From positions 14,820 through 78,819 of the forward strand of contig JBKQMB010000049.1 of the NCBI GenBank assembly GCA_052326605.1: DNA of 64,000 nt, given 5' to 3'. Made by a program: the position numbers and the translations under genes. Shown here piece by piece: positions 8,440 through 16,918 of the stretch. Numbering within the stretch: position 1 is the stretch's first letter; each line of letters opens with the position of its first letter. The DNA comes from Bog-756 sp052326605 (GTDB taxonomy: Bacteria; Actinomycetota; Acidimicrobiia; Acidimicrobiales; RAAP-2). The notes under the pieces are model-generated. The model was not told where the DNA came from and made no database searches. It worked only from the letters and a program-made list of their open reading frames with translations.

Positions 8440-9132
8440 ATGGAACGGGCTCCCGGAATTCTGGCACTGGTCGGTGGCGGCGAATGGCTGGAGGGGTGCG
8501 CGTTCGACGAGGAGTTTCTGGCGGCGTCAGGGTCCGACCGGGTGCTGGTGTTGCCGACGGCCGCAGCCTACGAGCACCCAGAGCGGGCGGTGGTCGCCGC
8601 CGGCGAATGGTTCGCCCCGCTGGGGGGACGCGTCGAGGGGTTGATGGTCCTCTCCCGTGCGGACGCCGAGGACGACGGTGCGGCGGCAGTGATGCGCAAC
8701 GCCCGGTTCGTCTACCTCGTCGGCGGCTCGCCCATGCACGTGCGCAGCGTGCTGAAGAACTCCGAGGTGTGGAAGGCGCTGGTCGAGGCCTGGCAGGGCG
8801 GCGCCGTGGTGGTGGGCTCGTCGGGTGCGGCGATGGCCCTCACCGATCCCATGGTCGACGCCCGGGGTGGAGGTCTCACCATCGGGCTCGGACTGGTCAG
8901 CGGGGTGGCGGTGGTGCCCCACTTCGGCGATGCACATGAGGACCAGCACGGCGAAAAGCTGCACCGGTCCGTGCTGTTGGCGCCCGCCGGGACCCCGGTG
9001 GCCTGCATTCCCGAGAGGACCGCGCTGATCCGCGACCCTGGCGGGCGGTGGCGCTCGGCCGGTGTCGGGTCGGTGGCTGTCTTCGTCGACGGCGCCCGGG
9101 CCGGAGTCGGACTGGGCGCGCTGCCCACCTGA
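8440..9132 (+). CDS. Peptidase S51 / cyanophycinase-like protein
   Basis: Type 1 glutamine amidotransferase-like fold of 230 residues, related to dipeptidase E and cyanophycinase. Supporting segments are ALVGGGEW at the N-terminus, the FVYLVGGSP strand-loop (90-98), and the nucleophile elbow GSSGAAM with Ser128. Canonical members have GxSAGA, so the elbow here has the following residues swapped (Gly-Ala-Ala). A downstream GLGLV segment matches the usual region after the elbow. No cyanophycin synthetase is nearby, so peptide hydrolysis is assigned only by fold. It follows the alpha/beta hydrolase by 16 nt but appears to have its own promoter. Confidence 0.75.
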   Translation: MERAPGILALVGGGEWLEGCAFDEEFLAASGSDRVLVLPTAAAYEHPERAVVAAGEWFAPLGGRVEGLMVLSRADAEDDGAAAVMRNARFVYLVGGSPMHVRSVLKNSEVWKALVEAWQGGAVVVGSSGAAMALTDPMVDARGGGLTIGLGLVSGVAVVPHFGDAHEDQHGEKLHRSVLLAPAGTPVACIPERTALIRDPGGRWRSAGVGSVAVFVDGARAGVGLGALPT

Positions 9133-9169
9133 GGGCTGTCACCGGGGCCCGGTCCGGACCCGGCGGCCC

Positions 9170-9724
9170 TCAGTCGGACTCGGTGATGGTCACCGAGTCG
9201 ATGACCACCTGTTCGGTCGGGGCACCCGACCTGCTGCCCACGGACTCAATGGCCTTGACCACCTCGAGTCCCTTCACCACGTTGCCGAACAGCGAGTAGC
9301 TCGGCGGAAGGGCGGTTCCGTTGGGTCCGCTCACGATGAAGAACTGGCTGCCGTTCGTGTTCGGGCCGGCGTTGGCCATGGCCAGAGAGCCGATCTGATA
9401 GCGACCCGGTGCCGGCAGCTCGTCGGCGAACTTGTAGCCGGGGCCGCCACGCCCCGAGCCCTCGGGATCCCCACCCTGAAGCATGAAACCAGGGATGATC
9501 CGGTGGAAGACGATCCCGTCGTAGTAGTGCCAGCGGGCCAGGAACACGAAGTTGTTGACCGTCTTGGGTGCGGCGATGGGATCGAGGGCGATGGTCAGCG
9601 TGCCCTTGGTCGTCACCACCTCGGCCGTGTACCGCTTGTCCGGGTCGATGACCATCGGCGGCGGGCCGTCGAAGCGCTGGGTCTTCGGGCTCGAGCCGTC
9701 TGCTGCCGGAATCTCTGGGGCCAT
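9170..9724 (-). CDS. Peptidyl-prolyl cis-trans isomerase, cyclophilin type, cytoplasmic
   Basis: Cyclophilin of 184 residues that catalyses proline isomerisation during protein folding. The catalytic Arg is in FHRIIPGFMLQGGDP, followed by GGPGYKFADEL, the AMANAGPNTNGSQFFI substrate-groove segment and SLFGNVVKG. There is no signal peptide or membrane segment, so the protein is cytoplasmic. A GAGGAG site about 8 nt before the ATG directs initiation. It lies 87 bp downstream of a second, membrane-anchored cyclophilin on the same strand, an apparent tandem duplication followed by different targeting. Convergent with the S51 gene. Confidence 0.92.
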   Translation of the reverse strand: MAPEIPAADGSSPKTQRFDGPPPMVIDPDKRYTAEVVTTKGTLTIALDPIAAPKTVNNFVFLARWHYYDGIVFHRIIPGFMLQGGDPEGSGRGGPGYKFADELPAPGRYQIGSLAMANAGPNTNGSQFFIVSGPNGTALPPSYSLFGNVVKGLEVVKAIESVGSRSGAPTEQVVIDSVTITESD

Positions 9725-9811
9725 GGCACCTACTCCTCGTGTCTGTGTGGTGGGATGGGAAGTGTTCGGCCGGAGGTGGGAGTGGCTGGCCGGCGGGCCG
9801 GGCCGGGCCGG

Positions 9812-10654
9812 TCAGGACTCGGTGACGGTCACCGACACCATGCGGTGGAGGGTGATGGGCGTACCGGTGCTGCTGGAGGCGACCGAGCCGCCGGAGTTGA
9901 TCTTCTCGACCACGTCCATGCCGGAGGTCACCTTCCCGAACAGCGTGTAGCTCGGGGCCAGGTTCTCACCCTCGGGGCCGGCCACGATGAAGAACTGGCC
10001 GTTGTTGGTGTTGGGCCCGGCGTTGGCCAGGGCCACCGACCCCAGCGGGTACTGCGGGTTGGCTGTCTTCGACAGCTCGTCGGCGAACGTGTAGCCGGCG
10101 CCGCCCGTCCCGGTGCCGGTGGGGTCGCCCGTCTGGTCCATGAAGGTCTGGATCACGCGGTGGAAGATCATGCAGTCGTAGTAGTGCTGGTTTGCGAGGA
10201 ACACGAAGCTGTTGACCGCCTTCGGCGCGGCCTTGGGGTCGAGCTGGATGGTGATCGGGCCGACGTCGGTGGTGATCGTCGCCGTGTACGTCTTGGACGG
10301 GTCGATGGTCATCGGCGGGTACGACGGGTACGAGGGCTTGTTGAGGGTGGCGCTGAAGTCGGCCGGGCAGTCGGCCGAGGTGGTGATGGCGCTGGGCGAC
10401 TTGTCGCCCGACCCGCCCGGCCGCGCCGGAGCGGTGGTGGTCGAGGCGGAGGTGGTGGTCGAGGTCGTCGTGGCGGCGGTCGTCGTCTTCTTCCCCGGCT
10501 TGAAGATCAGGTAGGAGACGCCGACAACGACGGCTGCCACCACCACGATGGTGATGACGCGCCGAAGGGACTGCTTGCGCTTCTTGACCTTCTGCTGGGC
10601 TTCCAGCCGGGATTGCCGGCCGGCCTTCTGACGTTCACGCTTCTCGGTTCCCAC
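9812..10654 (-). CDS. Membrane-anchored cyclophilin-type peptidyl-prolyl isomerase
   Basis: Cyclophilin of 280 residues with a basic N-terminus (1-32), one membrane segment (about 33-51, VITIVVVAAVVVGVSYLIF), a Thr-rich linker (57-76) and an extracytoplasmic cyclophilin domain from about 100. The catalytic Arg is kept (FHRVIQTFMD), but the usual GGDP stretch reads TGDP and GF reads TF, so activity may differ. Such proteins are common in actinobacteria and probably assist folding outside the membrane. The start is GTG at 10654, with TACCCT 8 nt upstream indicating a leaderless transcript. Confidence 0.88.
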   Translation of the reverse strand: MGTEKRERQKAGRQSRLEAQQKVKKRKQSLRRVITIVVVAAVVVGVSYLIFKPGKKTTTAATTTSTTTSASTTTAPARPGGSGDKSPSAITTSADCPADFSATLNKPSYPSYPPMTIDPSKTYTATITTDVGPITIQLDPKAAPKAVNSFVFLANQHYYDCMIFHRVIQTFMDQTGDPTGTGTGGAGYTFADELSKTANPQYPLGSVALANAGPNTNNGQFFIVAGPEGENLAPSYTLFGKVTSGMDVVEKINSGGSVASSSTGTPITLHRMVSVTVTES

Positions 10655-10662
10655 GGGGGATC

Positions 10663-10668
10663 AGGGTA
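10663..10668 (-). promoter_or_regulatory. -10 hexamer for leaderless transcript of the anchored cyclophilin
   Basis: TACCCT on the minus strand sits 8 nt before the GTG at 10654. It is about 70 bp from the divergent aspartate kinase promoter element. Confidence 0.45.
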
Positions 10669-10735
10669 GCCGTTCCACCTGGCGCCTCGGTCGTCGCCCA
10701 CCGCCATGCCACCGGGACCCCCGCACGGCTCGCTG

Positions 10736-10741
10736 TAGCCT
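10736..10741 (+). promoter_or_regulatory. -10 hexamer for leaderless transcript of aspartate kinase
   Basis: TAGCCT ends 8 nt before the ATG at 10750, and no Shine-Dalgarno sequence precedes that ATG. Confidence 0.45.
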
Positions 10742-10749
10742 TGACCCCC

Positions 10750-11961
10750 ATGTCGCTCGTGGTGCAGAAGTTCGGTGGAACGTCGGTTGCCGACGCCGAC
10801 CGCATCCGGGCCGTGGCCGACCACGTGGCCCGCACCCGCCGTGCCGGCAACGACGTCGTCGTCGTGGTCAGCGCCATGGGGAGGACGACGGACGAGCTGA
10901 TCAGGCTGGCTGCCGACGTCAGCGCCGTCCAGCCGATCCGCGAGGTCGACATGCTGCTCAGTGCCGGTGAGCGCATCTCCATGTCCCTGCTGTGCATGGC
11001 CCTGGCCGAGCTCGGCGTGGACGCGGTGTCCTACACCGGCAGCCAGGCCGGCATCATCACCGACGCCGTCCACACCAGGGCCAAGATCGTGGAGATCCGG
11101 GCCGACCGGCTGCGGGAGACCCTCGACGACGGCGGCGTGCCGGTGGTCGCCGGCTTTCAGGGGGTGTCGGTCGAGCGGGACGTGACCACCCTCGGGCGGG
11201 GGGGGTCGGACACCACCGCGGTGGCGCTGGCCGCCGTGCTGGGCGCCGATGTCTGCGAGATCTACACCGACGTGTCCGGGGTGTTCAGCACCGATCCGCG
11301 CATCGTGCCCGAGGCCCGTCGCCTGGCGCGGGTCAGCTATGAGGAGATGCTCGAGATCGCCGCCAGCGGGGGCCGGGTACTGGCCCTGCGGTCAGTGGAG
11401 TTCGCACGTAACCACCAGGTGCCGCTCCATGTGCGGTCGAGCTTCACATGGGAGCCCGGTACCTGGGTCGACGAGGAGGATGCATCGATGGAACAGGCAG
11501 TCGTCACCGCGGTGACCCACGACGAGTCGGAAGCCAAGATCACCGTCATCGGGGTGCCCGATCGCCCCGGACTGGCCGCCCGGCTGTTCCGGGCCCTGGC
11601 CGAGCGCAACATCAACGTGGACATGATCGTGCAGAACAGTTCGCTGCACGGGACCACCGACATCTCCTTCACCGTCCCCGGGCACGACCTGGCCGTGAGC
11701 ACCGAAGTGTGCGAGGCGCTCGTTCCCGACCTGGGTGCATCCGGTGTGAACAGCGACTCCGACGTCGCCCGGGTGTCGCTGGTTGGGGCGGGGATGAAGA
11801 CGCACCCCGGTGTGACCGCGCTCACCTTCGAGACGCTGGCTTCCCTCGGGATCAACATCGAGATGATCTCCACGTCGTCGATCCGGATCTCGTGCATGGT
11901 CCGTGCCTCGGCAGCAGAAGATGCGGTGCGCGCCCTCCACGCCGCCTTCGACCTCGCCTGA
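10750..11961 (+). CDS. ask: Aspartate kinase
   Basis: Aspartate kinase phosphorylates L-aspartate, the first step to lysine, threonine, methionine and diaminopimelate. The 403-residue protein has the N-terminal VVQKFGGTSVAD signature, the kinase domain to about residue 235 (GRGGSDTTAVALAAVLGAD near 150), and two C-terminal ACT domains (about 255-403) that bind regulatory amino acids. An internal in-frame start at 11488 probably gives a separate regulatory subunit, as in Corynebacterium lysC. Asd follows after 71 bp, but with its own promoter-like hexamer. The ATG at 10750 is chosen because homology begins there and no ribosome-binding site supports earlier codons. Confidence 0.95.
   Translation: MSLVVQKFGGTSVADADRIRAVADHVARTRRAGNDVVVVVSAMGRTTDELIRLAADVSAVQPIREVDMLLSAGERISMSLLCMALAELGVDAVSYTGSQAGIITDAVHTRAKIVEIRADRLRETLDDGGVPVVAGFQGVSVERDVTTLGRGGSDTTAVALAAVLGADVCEIYTDVSGVFSTDPRIVPEARRLARVSYEEMLEIAASGGRVLALRSVEFARNHQVPLHVRSSFTWEPGTWVDEEDASMEQAVVTAVTHDESEAKITVIGVPDRPGLAARLFRALAERNINVDMIVQNSSLHGTTDISFTVPGHDLAVSTEVCEALVPDLGASGVNSDSDVARVSLVGAGMKTHPGVTALTFETLASLGINIEMISTSSIRISCMVRASAAEDAVRALHAAFDLA
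11473..11490 (+). promoter_or_regulatory. Internal ribosome-binding site and start for aspartate kinase beta subunit
   Basis: GAGGAGG (11473-11479) is followed after 8 nt by an in-frame ATG at 11488 (codon 247, MEQAVVTAV). Corynebacterium lysC-beta begins at the equivalent point (MEEAVLTGV). The product would be a 157-residue ACT-only subunit. Confidence 0.65.
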
Positions 11962-12020
11962 CCGGCGGGGACCCTGGCGGACTGGGTTGCAGCGCCGCCG
12001 GTCGCCACACTGACCTCTCC

Positions 12021-12026
12021 TAGACT
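12021..12026 (+). promoter_or_regulatory. -10 hexamer for leaderless transcript of asd
   Basis: TAGACT ends 6 nt before the ATG at 12033. This supports that ATG over the GTG two codons earlier. Confidence 0.45.
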
Positions 12027-12032
12027 GTGGCC

Positions 12033-13064
12033 ATGCGTGTGGGAGTCGTCGGTGCAACCGGCCAGGTGGGGGCGGTGATGTGCTCCATCCTCGACGAGCG
12101 GGACTTCCCCCTCGACGATCTGCGGCTGTTTGCGTCGCACCGCTCGGTCGGTCGCCGGCTGTCCTTCCGGGGCGATGACGTGATCGTCGAGGACGCAGCC
12201 ACCGCCGACCTGGCCGGGCTGGACATCGCCCTGTTCTCCAGTGGGGCCACCGCCTCGCGTGAGCTGGCCCCGCGCTTCGCCGGGGCGGGGGCCGTCGTCG
12301 TCGACAACTCCTCCGCCTGGCGGATGGACCCCGATGTGCCCTTGGTGGTCCCCGAGGTCAATGCCGGCGCCCTCGGCTCCATCCGGAAGGGCATCGTGGC
12401 CAATCCGAACTGCACCACCATGGTGGCCATGCCGGTGCTCAAGCCCCTGCACGACGCAGCCGGCCTCCGCCGGCTGGTCGTCTCCACCTACCAGGCCGTC
12501 TCCGGCTCGGGGCTGGCCGGGGTGGCCGAGCTGGAGGGGCAGCTGGTCAAGACGGCGGACCAGGCTGCCGCACTCACCTTCGACGGCGCAGCCGTGGAGT
12601 TCCCTCCGGCTGCCACCTTCCCCGGGCCCATCGCCCACAACGTGATCCCGGTGGCCGGGTACCTGGTCGGCGACGGCTCCGGTGAGACCAACGAGGAACA
12701 GAAGTTCCGCGACGAGAGCAGGAAGATCCTGGAGATCCCGGGCCTTGCAGTCAGCTGCACCTGTGTCCGCGTCCCCGTCTTCACCGGCCACTCACTGTCC
12801 ATCGTGGCCGAGTTCGAGTCGGCACTCAGCCCCGAAGAAGCTGTGCGGCTGCTCGCCGGGGCGCCGGGCGTGGAGCTGTCCGATCTGCCCACACCGCTGC
12901 GGGCTGCGGGCAGTGACCCCTCGCTGGTGGGCCGCATCCGGGTGGCCGATGGGGCCGATCACGGCCTGGCACTGTTCGTCAGTGGTGACAACCTCCGCAA
13001 AGGTGCCGCGCTCAACGCGGTGCAGATCGCCGAGGCGCTCGTCTCGCAGGGCATCGTCGTCTGA
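12033..13064 (+). CDS. asd: Aspartate-semialdehyde dehydrogenase
   Basis: Reduces aspartyl phosphate to aspartate semialdehyde with NADPH, directly after aspartate kinase in the pathway. The 343-residue protein shows the N-terminal GATGQVG nucleotide motif (7-13), the DNSSAWRM segment, the catalytic Cys127 in NPNCTT, the YQAVSGSG loop and the FTGHSLSI segment with the base histidine. Length is normal. Start at the ATG at 12033, which begins with the conserved MRVGVVG. Located 71 bp after ask on the same strand and convergent with phoU. Function is clear from sequence and context. Confidence 0.95.
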   Translation: MRVGVVGATGQVGAVMCSILDERDFPLDDLRLFASHRSVGRRLSFRGDDVIVEDAATADLAGLDIALFSSGATASRELAPRFAGAGAVVVDNSSAWRMDPDVPLVVPEVNAGALGSIRKGIVANPNCTTMVAMPVLKPLHDAAGLRRLVVSTYQAVSGSGLAGVAELEGQLVKTADQAAALTFDGAAVEFPPAATFPGPIAHNVIPVAGYLVGDGSGETNEEQKFRDESRKILEIPGLAVSCTCVRVPVFTGHSLSIVAEFESALSPEEAVRLLAGAPGVELSDLPTPLRAAGSDPSLVGRIRVADGADHGLALFVSGDNLRKGAALNAVQIAEALVSQGIVV

Positions 13065-13117
13065 CCCGGCTCCGGCCCGTCCGCTGTCCCGTCGGCGCCT
13101 GAGCCCGGATGACCTGC

Positions 13118-13747
13118 CTAGATGACGGGGTCCGTGGGGGGCGCCAGCATCGCGACCCGCTTGGCCAGGTTGACCGCGTGGTCGCCGAAGCGCTCGTAGA
13201 AGCGGGCCACCATGGCCAGCTCCACGGCCACCGGCAGAGGCATGGTGCCGGCGACCACCTCCATCGTGAGGCTGACGTGGAGGTCGTCCATTTCGTCGTC
13301 GAGGGTGTCGACCGCCGACGTGCTCAGAGGGAGGCGCTCGGCGTAGGCGTCGGCGGTGGCCCGCCACATGTGGATGGCCACCTCGCCCATGCGCTGGATC
13401 AGGCCCCTGCTGCGGGCGGACAGCTCTCCGCCGAGCCCGCGCGCGGCACGTCGTGCGATGTGCTCGGCGAGGTCCCCGTTCCGTTCGAGGTCGGGCAGCA
13501 TCCTCATCACCGTGACCAGGAACCGCAGGTCGCTGGGAGCGGTGATGCCGGCCACGGTGAGCTGCTGGAGGGTCAGCTGCTCGATGTCGTGGTAGACGGC
13601 GTCGACCACTTCGTCCCGGTCGGCGAGGTCCTTGGCCGCCTCCCGATCCCCGGAGAGGAGTGCGAGGGTGGCCCCGGACACGGACTCGCCGACCAGCGCG
13701 AACAGCCGGATGACCATCCGGTCGATGCGATCGAGGGCGCTTTCCAC
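13118..13747 (-). CDS. phoU: PhoU-family phosphate signalling protein
   Basis: Cytoplasmic regulator of phosphate uptake and of the phosphate two-component system. The 209-residue protein consists of two PhoU three-helix repeats; each carries the E/DxxxD-type metal-binding pattern, seen as ADRDEVVDAVYHDIE in the first half and ERFGDHAVNLAKR near the C-terminus. The VTVMRMLPDLERNGDLAEHIA segment is typical of repeat one. No pst transport genes or two-component genes are beside it. The start is GTG at 13747, with TACGGT 7 nt upstream. Confidence 0.88.
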   Translation of the reverse strand: MESALDRIDRMVIRLFALVGESVSGATLALLSGDREAAKDLADRDEVVDAVYHDIEQLTLQQLTVAGITAPSDLRFLVTVMRMLPDLERNGDLAEHIARRAARGLGGELSARSRGLIQRMGEVAIHMWRATADAYAERLPLSTSAVDTLDDEMDDLHVSLTMEVVAGTMPLPVAVELAMVARFYERFGDHAVNLAKRVAMLAPPTDPVI

Positions 13748-13754
13748 CCTGCCA

Positions 13755-13760
13755 ACCGTA
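13755..13760 (-). promoter_or_regulatory. -10 hexamer for leaderless transcript of phoU
   Basis: TACGGT on the minus strand lies 7 nt before the GTG at 13747. Confidence 0.42.
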
Positions 13761-13819
13761 ATCGCGTTGGGGCGGACGTCCCCTTCGTCGGGTTCGTGGC
13801 GCTGTCCGGGCCACAGCCC

Positions 13820-15139
13820 TCAGCCTGGTGGTCGGTCCCCGCCGGGTCCGCCCGCATCGAGCTTTTCCTCGGGATCGTCGACGACCTCCCCGACGATGAC
13901 CCGCGGCCCTGAGCCCCACGACAGGTAGCGCCACGACCAGTTCACGAACACGATGATCTTGTTGCGGTAGCCGATGAGGTAGAGCAGGTGGAGGGCCAGC
14001 CAGGCCAGCCACCCCAAGGTGCCCCGCATCACAGTGCCGTTGCGGAACTGGGTGATGGCGGCCCGTCGGCCGATGGTCGCCATGATGCCTTTGTCCTTAT
14101 AGCGGAATGGTTCGACCGGCCGGCCCTCGATTCGATTGAGTATCTGGCGCGCAGCGTGACCACCCGACTGGATGGCCACCTGGGCGACCTGTGGGCAGAT
14201 CCGATCCGAGTCGCCCGGATCGGGCCCCCATAGGACCGCCGCCGCATCCCCGACGCCATAGGCGCCGACGTGCCCGGGGAGCGACAGGTCCGTTCCCACC
14301 ACGAGGCGGCCGTTCTGGCCGGTGGCCGCACCCAGATGGGAGGCGACGGTGTCCTCGACCGTGACCCCACCGGCCCAGATGACCGTCCGGGTGGGGATCT
14401 GGGTGCCGTCGTCGAACTCCACGCAGGAGGCGGTGACGGCCTTCACCATGTGTCCGAGCTTGAGCTCCACCCCCCGGCCCTCCAGGGTGGTCGCGGCATA
14501 GGAGGCAGCTGATTCCTTGAACGGGGTGAGCAGCCGGTCCAGCCCGTCGACCAGGATGATCCGCTCCGCCGCCCGGTCGAAGCGGAACCCGTCGTGGCGC
14601 ACGGCGACATCCAGCAGCTCAGCGAGGGCGCCGGCCACCTCGACCCCGGTGGGACCGCCCCCGACGACGACGAACGTGAGGGCGCCCTCCGCAGCCATCT
14701 CCGGGTGGGCGTCCACGTCCTCGAGCTGGCGGAGCACGTGGTCCCGCAGGCTGCGTGCATCGGTCAGCGTGTAGAGGGGGTAGCTGTACTCCGATGCCCC
14801 GGGGATGCCGAAGAACTTGGCGGTGGCGCCGCTGGCCACGATGACCGAGTCGAACGGGAGGGGGTGCGTGTCCCGCAGAAGGATCTCCCGCCGGTCCCAG
14901 TCGACGCCGGTGACCGTGGCGAACCGGAACGTGATGTTGTCGGCGCGCCCGAAGATCGCCCTGATCGGGTAGGCGACGTCGCCCGAGTCGAGGCCGGCGG
15001 TGGCCACTTCGTAGAGCAGCGGCTGGAACGTGTGGAAGTTGCGCTGATCGACGATCGTCACCTCGACGGGTTTGCCGGCGAGGGACCTGGCCGCCGAGAG
15101 CCCGCCGAAGCCTGCGCCAACGATGGCCACGCGATGCAT
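13820..15139 (-). CDS. ndh: Type II NADH:quinone oxidoreductase (NDH-2 family)
   Basis: FAD-dependent, non-proton-pumping NADH dehydrogenase that passes electrons to menaquinone at the inner face of the membrane. The 439-residue protein has the FAD-binding motif VGAGFGG at the N-terminus, DQRNFHTFQPLLYEVATAG, the NADH-binding second Rossmann motif VVVGGGPTGVEVAG, and YGVGDAAA for the flavin. The C-terminal WLALHLLYLIGYRNKIIVF stretch is the amphipathic/membrane anchor normal for NDH-2. ATG at 15139 is chosen because the conserved N-terminus starts there; 20 extra upstream codons are not conserved-looking. Divergent from rmuC. Confidence 0.9.
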   Translation of the reverse strand: MHRVAIVGAGFGGLSAARSLAGKPVEVTIVDQRNFHTFQPLLYEVATAGLDSGDVAYPIRAIFGRADNITFRFATVTGVDWDRREILLRDTHPLPFDSVIVASGATAKFFGIPGASEYSYPLYTLTDARSLRDHVLRQLEDVDAHPEMAAEGALTFVVVGGGPTGVEVAGALAELLDVAVRHDGFRFDRAAERIILVDGLDRLLTPFKESAASYAATTLEGRGVELKLGHMVKAVTASCVEFDDGTQIPTRTVIWAGGVTVEDTVASHLGAATGQNGRLVVGTDLSLPGHVGAYGVGDAAAVLWGPDPGDSDRICPQVAQVAIQSGGHAARQILNRIEGRPVEPFRYKDKGIMATIGRRAAITQFRNGTVMRGTLGWLAWLALHLLYLIGYRNKIIVFVNWSWRYLSWGSGPRVIVGEVVDDPEEKLDAGGPGGDRPPG

Positions 15140-15228
15140 CGGGCCATGGTTGCACACGTCGCGTGACCCGGCGGAGCCCGTCGTCCCCGGAGATGGCACA
15201 CCGTCTCGGTACGCTTGCCGCCGAGGGC

Positions 15229-15254
15229 CCTCTGGGCCCCTGTGGGCCCAGAGG
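15229..15254 (+). promoter_or_regulatory. Hairpin covering the rmuC ribosome-binding site
   Basis: A perfect 11-bp inverted repeat (arms 15229-15239 and 15244-15254) with a CTGT loop. The right arm contains the first bases of the AGAGGAGG Shine-Dalgarno at 15250-15257, 7 nt before the ATG. In RNA this stem would hide much of the ribosome-binding site. Confidence 0.6.
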
Positions 15255-15264
15255 AGGACTCGTC

Positions 15265-16728
15265 ATGATCACCGGACTCGTACTCGGCCTCGTCGCCGGC
15301 GTCGCCCTGGGCCTCGCGGTGGGACTGTTGGTCCGCTCCAACCAGGTCACGGCGGCCCGGACCGCCGAGGCCCGGCTCGCCGACGCCATCGATCAGCAGC
15401 GGCTCCTCACCGAGGAGCTCCAGGGCCTGCGGGCGTCCTTGGTCGCCGAGCAGCAGCGGGTGGTGGCGCTCCAGGCCGATGCGTCCCGTCTGGCCACCGA
15501 GCTCAACTACGAGCGCGAGGCGGCGTCCGAGCGGGCCGCCTCCTTCGACGAGGTTCGCGATCAACTGCTGGGAGAGTTCGCCCGCCTGTCCACCGCGGCG
15601 CTCCAGCAGAACAGCGACCAGTTCCTTCAGCTGGCCGACACCAAGCTCAACGAGACCCGCCAGGCGGCCGACGGGGAGCTGGCCAAGCGCCAGGAGGCCA
15701 TCGAGCAGCTGCTCAAGCCGATCGGCGAGCAGCTGGGCAAGTACGAGGCGGGGATGCAGCGCCTCGAGGTCGAGCGCCAACGGGCGTACACGACGCTCAC
15801 CGAACAGATGAAGCACCTCTCGACCTCGCACGACCAGCTGCAGAAGGAGACCCGCAACCTGGTCACCGCCCTGAGGTCGCCCCAGACGCGTGGTCGCTGG
15901 GGGGAGCTGCAGCTGCGCCGGGTGGTGGAGATGGCGGGCATGCTCGAGCACTGCGACTTCGACGAACAGGTCACCTCGGACGCGGACAGCGGTCGCATGC
16001 GTCCCGACATGGTCGTGCACCTCCCGGGGGGAAAGAACGTGGCGGTCGATGCCAAGGTCCCCATGCAGGCCTTCCTGGATGCCAACGAGGCAGACGACGA
16101 ATCGACCCGCCGCGCCCATCTGGCCAGCCACGGCCGCCAGATGAAGGCCCACGTCGATGCCTTGGCCAAGAAGGAGTACTGGAAGCGCGTCGACCCCTCG
16201 CCCGAGTTCGTGGTGGCGTTCATCCCCGGCGACCCGCTGCTCACCGCTGCGCTCGAGCACGAGCCGGGGCTGATGGAGCATGCGGTGGCCAACCACGTCC
16301 TCCTGGCCACGCCCACCTCTCTCATCGCCCTGTTGCGGGCGGTGGCCTACGGGTGGCAGCAGGACGCACTGGCCGAAAACGCCCGTGACGTCCAGAAGCT
16401 CGGCGTGGAGTTGTACCAGCGCCTTGCGGTGCTCGGCGATCACGTGTCCGGTGTCGGCAAGGGGTTGAACAGCGCGGTGGCCGCATACAACAAGGCCGTC
16501 GGGTCGCTCGAAGGGCGGGTGCTGGTCACGGCACGGCGGTTCGTCGAGATGGGAGTGGTCCCGGCGGGGGAGAAGGAGTTGCCCTACCCCCCCTCGGTCG
16601 ATGCCACCACCCGGGCGCTCCAGTCACCGGAGTTGAGCCCACCCACGTTGGACCTCCCACTTCCCGTTGGCGCGCTGCCGGCAGGTGACGAACCGGTGGG
16701 CGCTGGCACGGTCGACGGCCACGACTGA
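15265..16728 (+). CDS. rmuC: DNA recombination protein RmuC
   Basis: RmuC-family protein, predicted to limit recombination at inverted repeats through a nuclease-like domain. The 487-residue protein has an N-terminal membrane segment (about 4-24), a long coiled coil rich in Gln, Glu and Arg (about 30-190), then the RmuC domain with RGRWGELQLRRVVEMAGM, DMVVHLPGGKNVAVDAKVP (the restriction-endonuclease-like core DxAKVP) and FIPGDPLLTAALE. The last 40 residues are Pro-rich and variable. A strong AGAGGAGG site precedes the ATG at 15265, but lies in the arm of a hairpin. Confidence 0.92.
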   Translation: MITGLVLGLVAGVALGLAVGLLVRSNQVTAARTAEARLADAIDQQRLLTEELQGLRASLVAEQQRVVALQADASRLATELNYEREAASERAASFDEVRDQLLGEFARLSTAALQQNSDQFLQLADTKLNETRQAADGELAKRQEAIEQLLKPIGEQLGKYEAGMQRLEVERQRAYTTLTEQMKHLSTSHDQLQKETRNLVTALRSPQTRGRWGELQLRRVVEMAGMLEHCDFDEQVTSDADSGRMRPDMVVHLPGGKNVAVDAKVPMQAFLDANEADDESTRRAHLASHGRQMKAHVDALAKKEYWKRVDPSPEFVVAFIPGDPLLTAALEHEPGLMEHAVANHVLLATPTSLIALLRAVAYGWQQDALAENARDVQKLGVELYQRLAVLGDHVSGVGKGLNSAVAAYNKAVGSLEGRVLVTARRFVEMGVVPAGEKELPYPPSVDATTRALQSPELSPPTLDLPLPVGALPAGDEPVGAGTVDGHD

Positions 16729-16918
16729 AGGCGTCCGGCGCGATCGCCGACGTCGGTGATCGTCCAACATAAGCAGTTGTGAAGAATGTGACGATCTGAT
16801 TGCAGTTCTCAGGGGATTCCAAGGTCCGTAGAGGTAAATTTGCACCCGGACGGCCTCTCCGCTCATGCGAGACGGCGGTGAGGTGCACACAATTGCGCAA
16901 GCAAGAAGGAGGCATGAC

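Noticed and set aside
9133..9169. GGTCCGGACC palindrome between convergent S51 and cyclophilin genes as a terminator
   Set aside because: A 10-bp palindrome with no loop is common in this base composition and could not be supported as a terminator.
14594..15166. Plus-strand open frame inside the NADH dehydrogenase gene
   Set aside because: It lies antisense to conserved FAD and NADH motifs and has no recognisable protein features.
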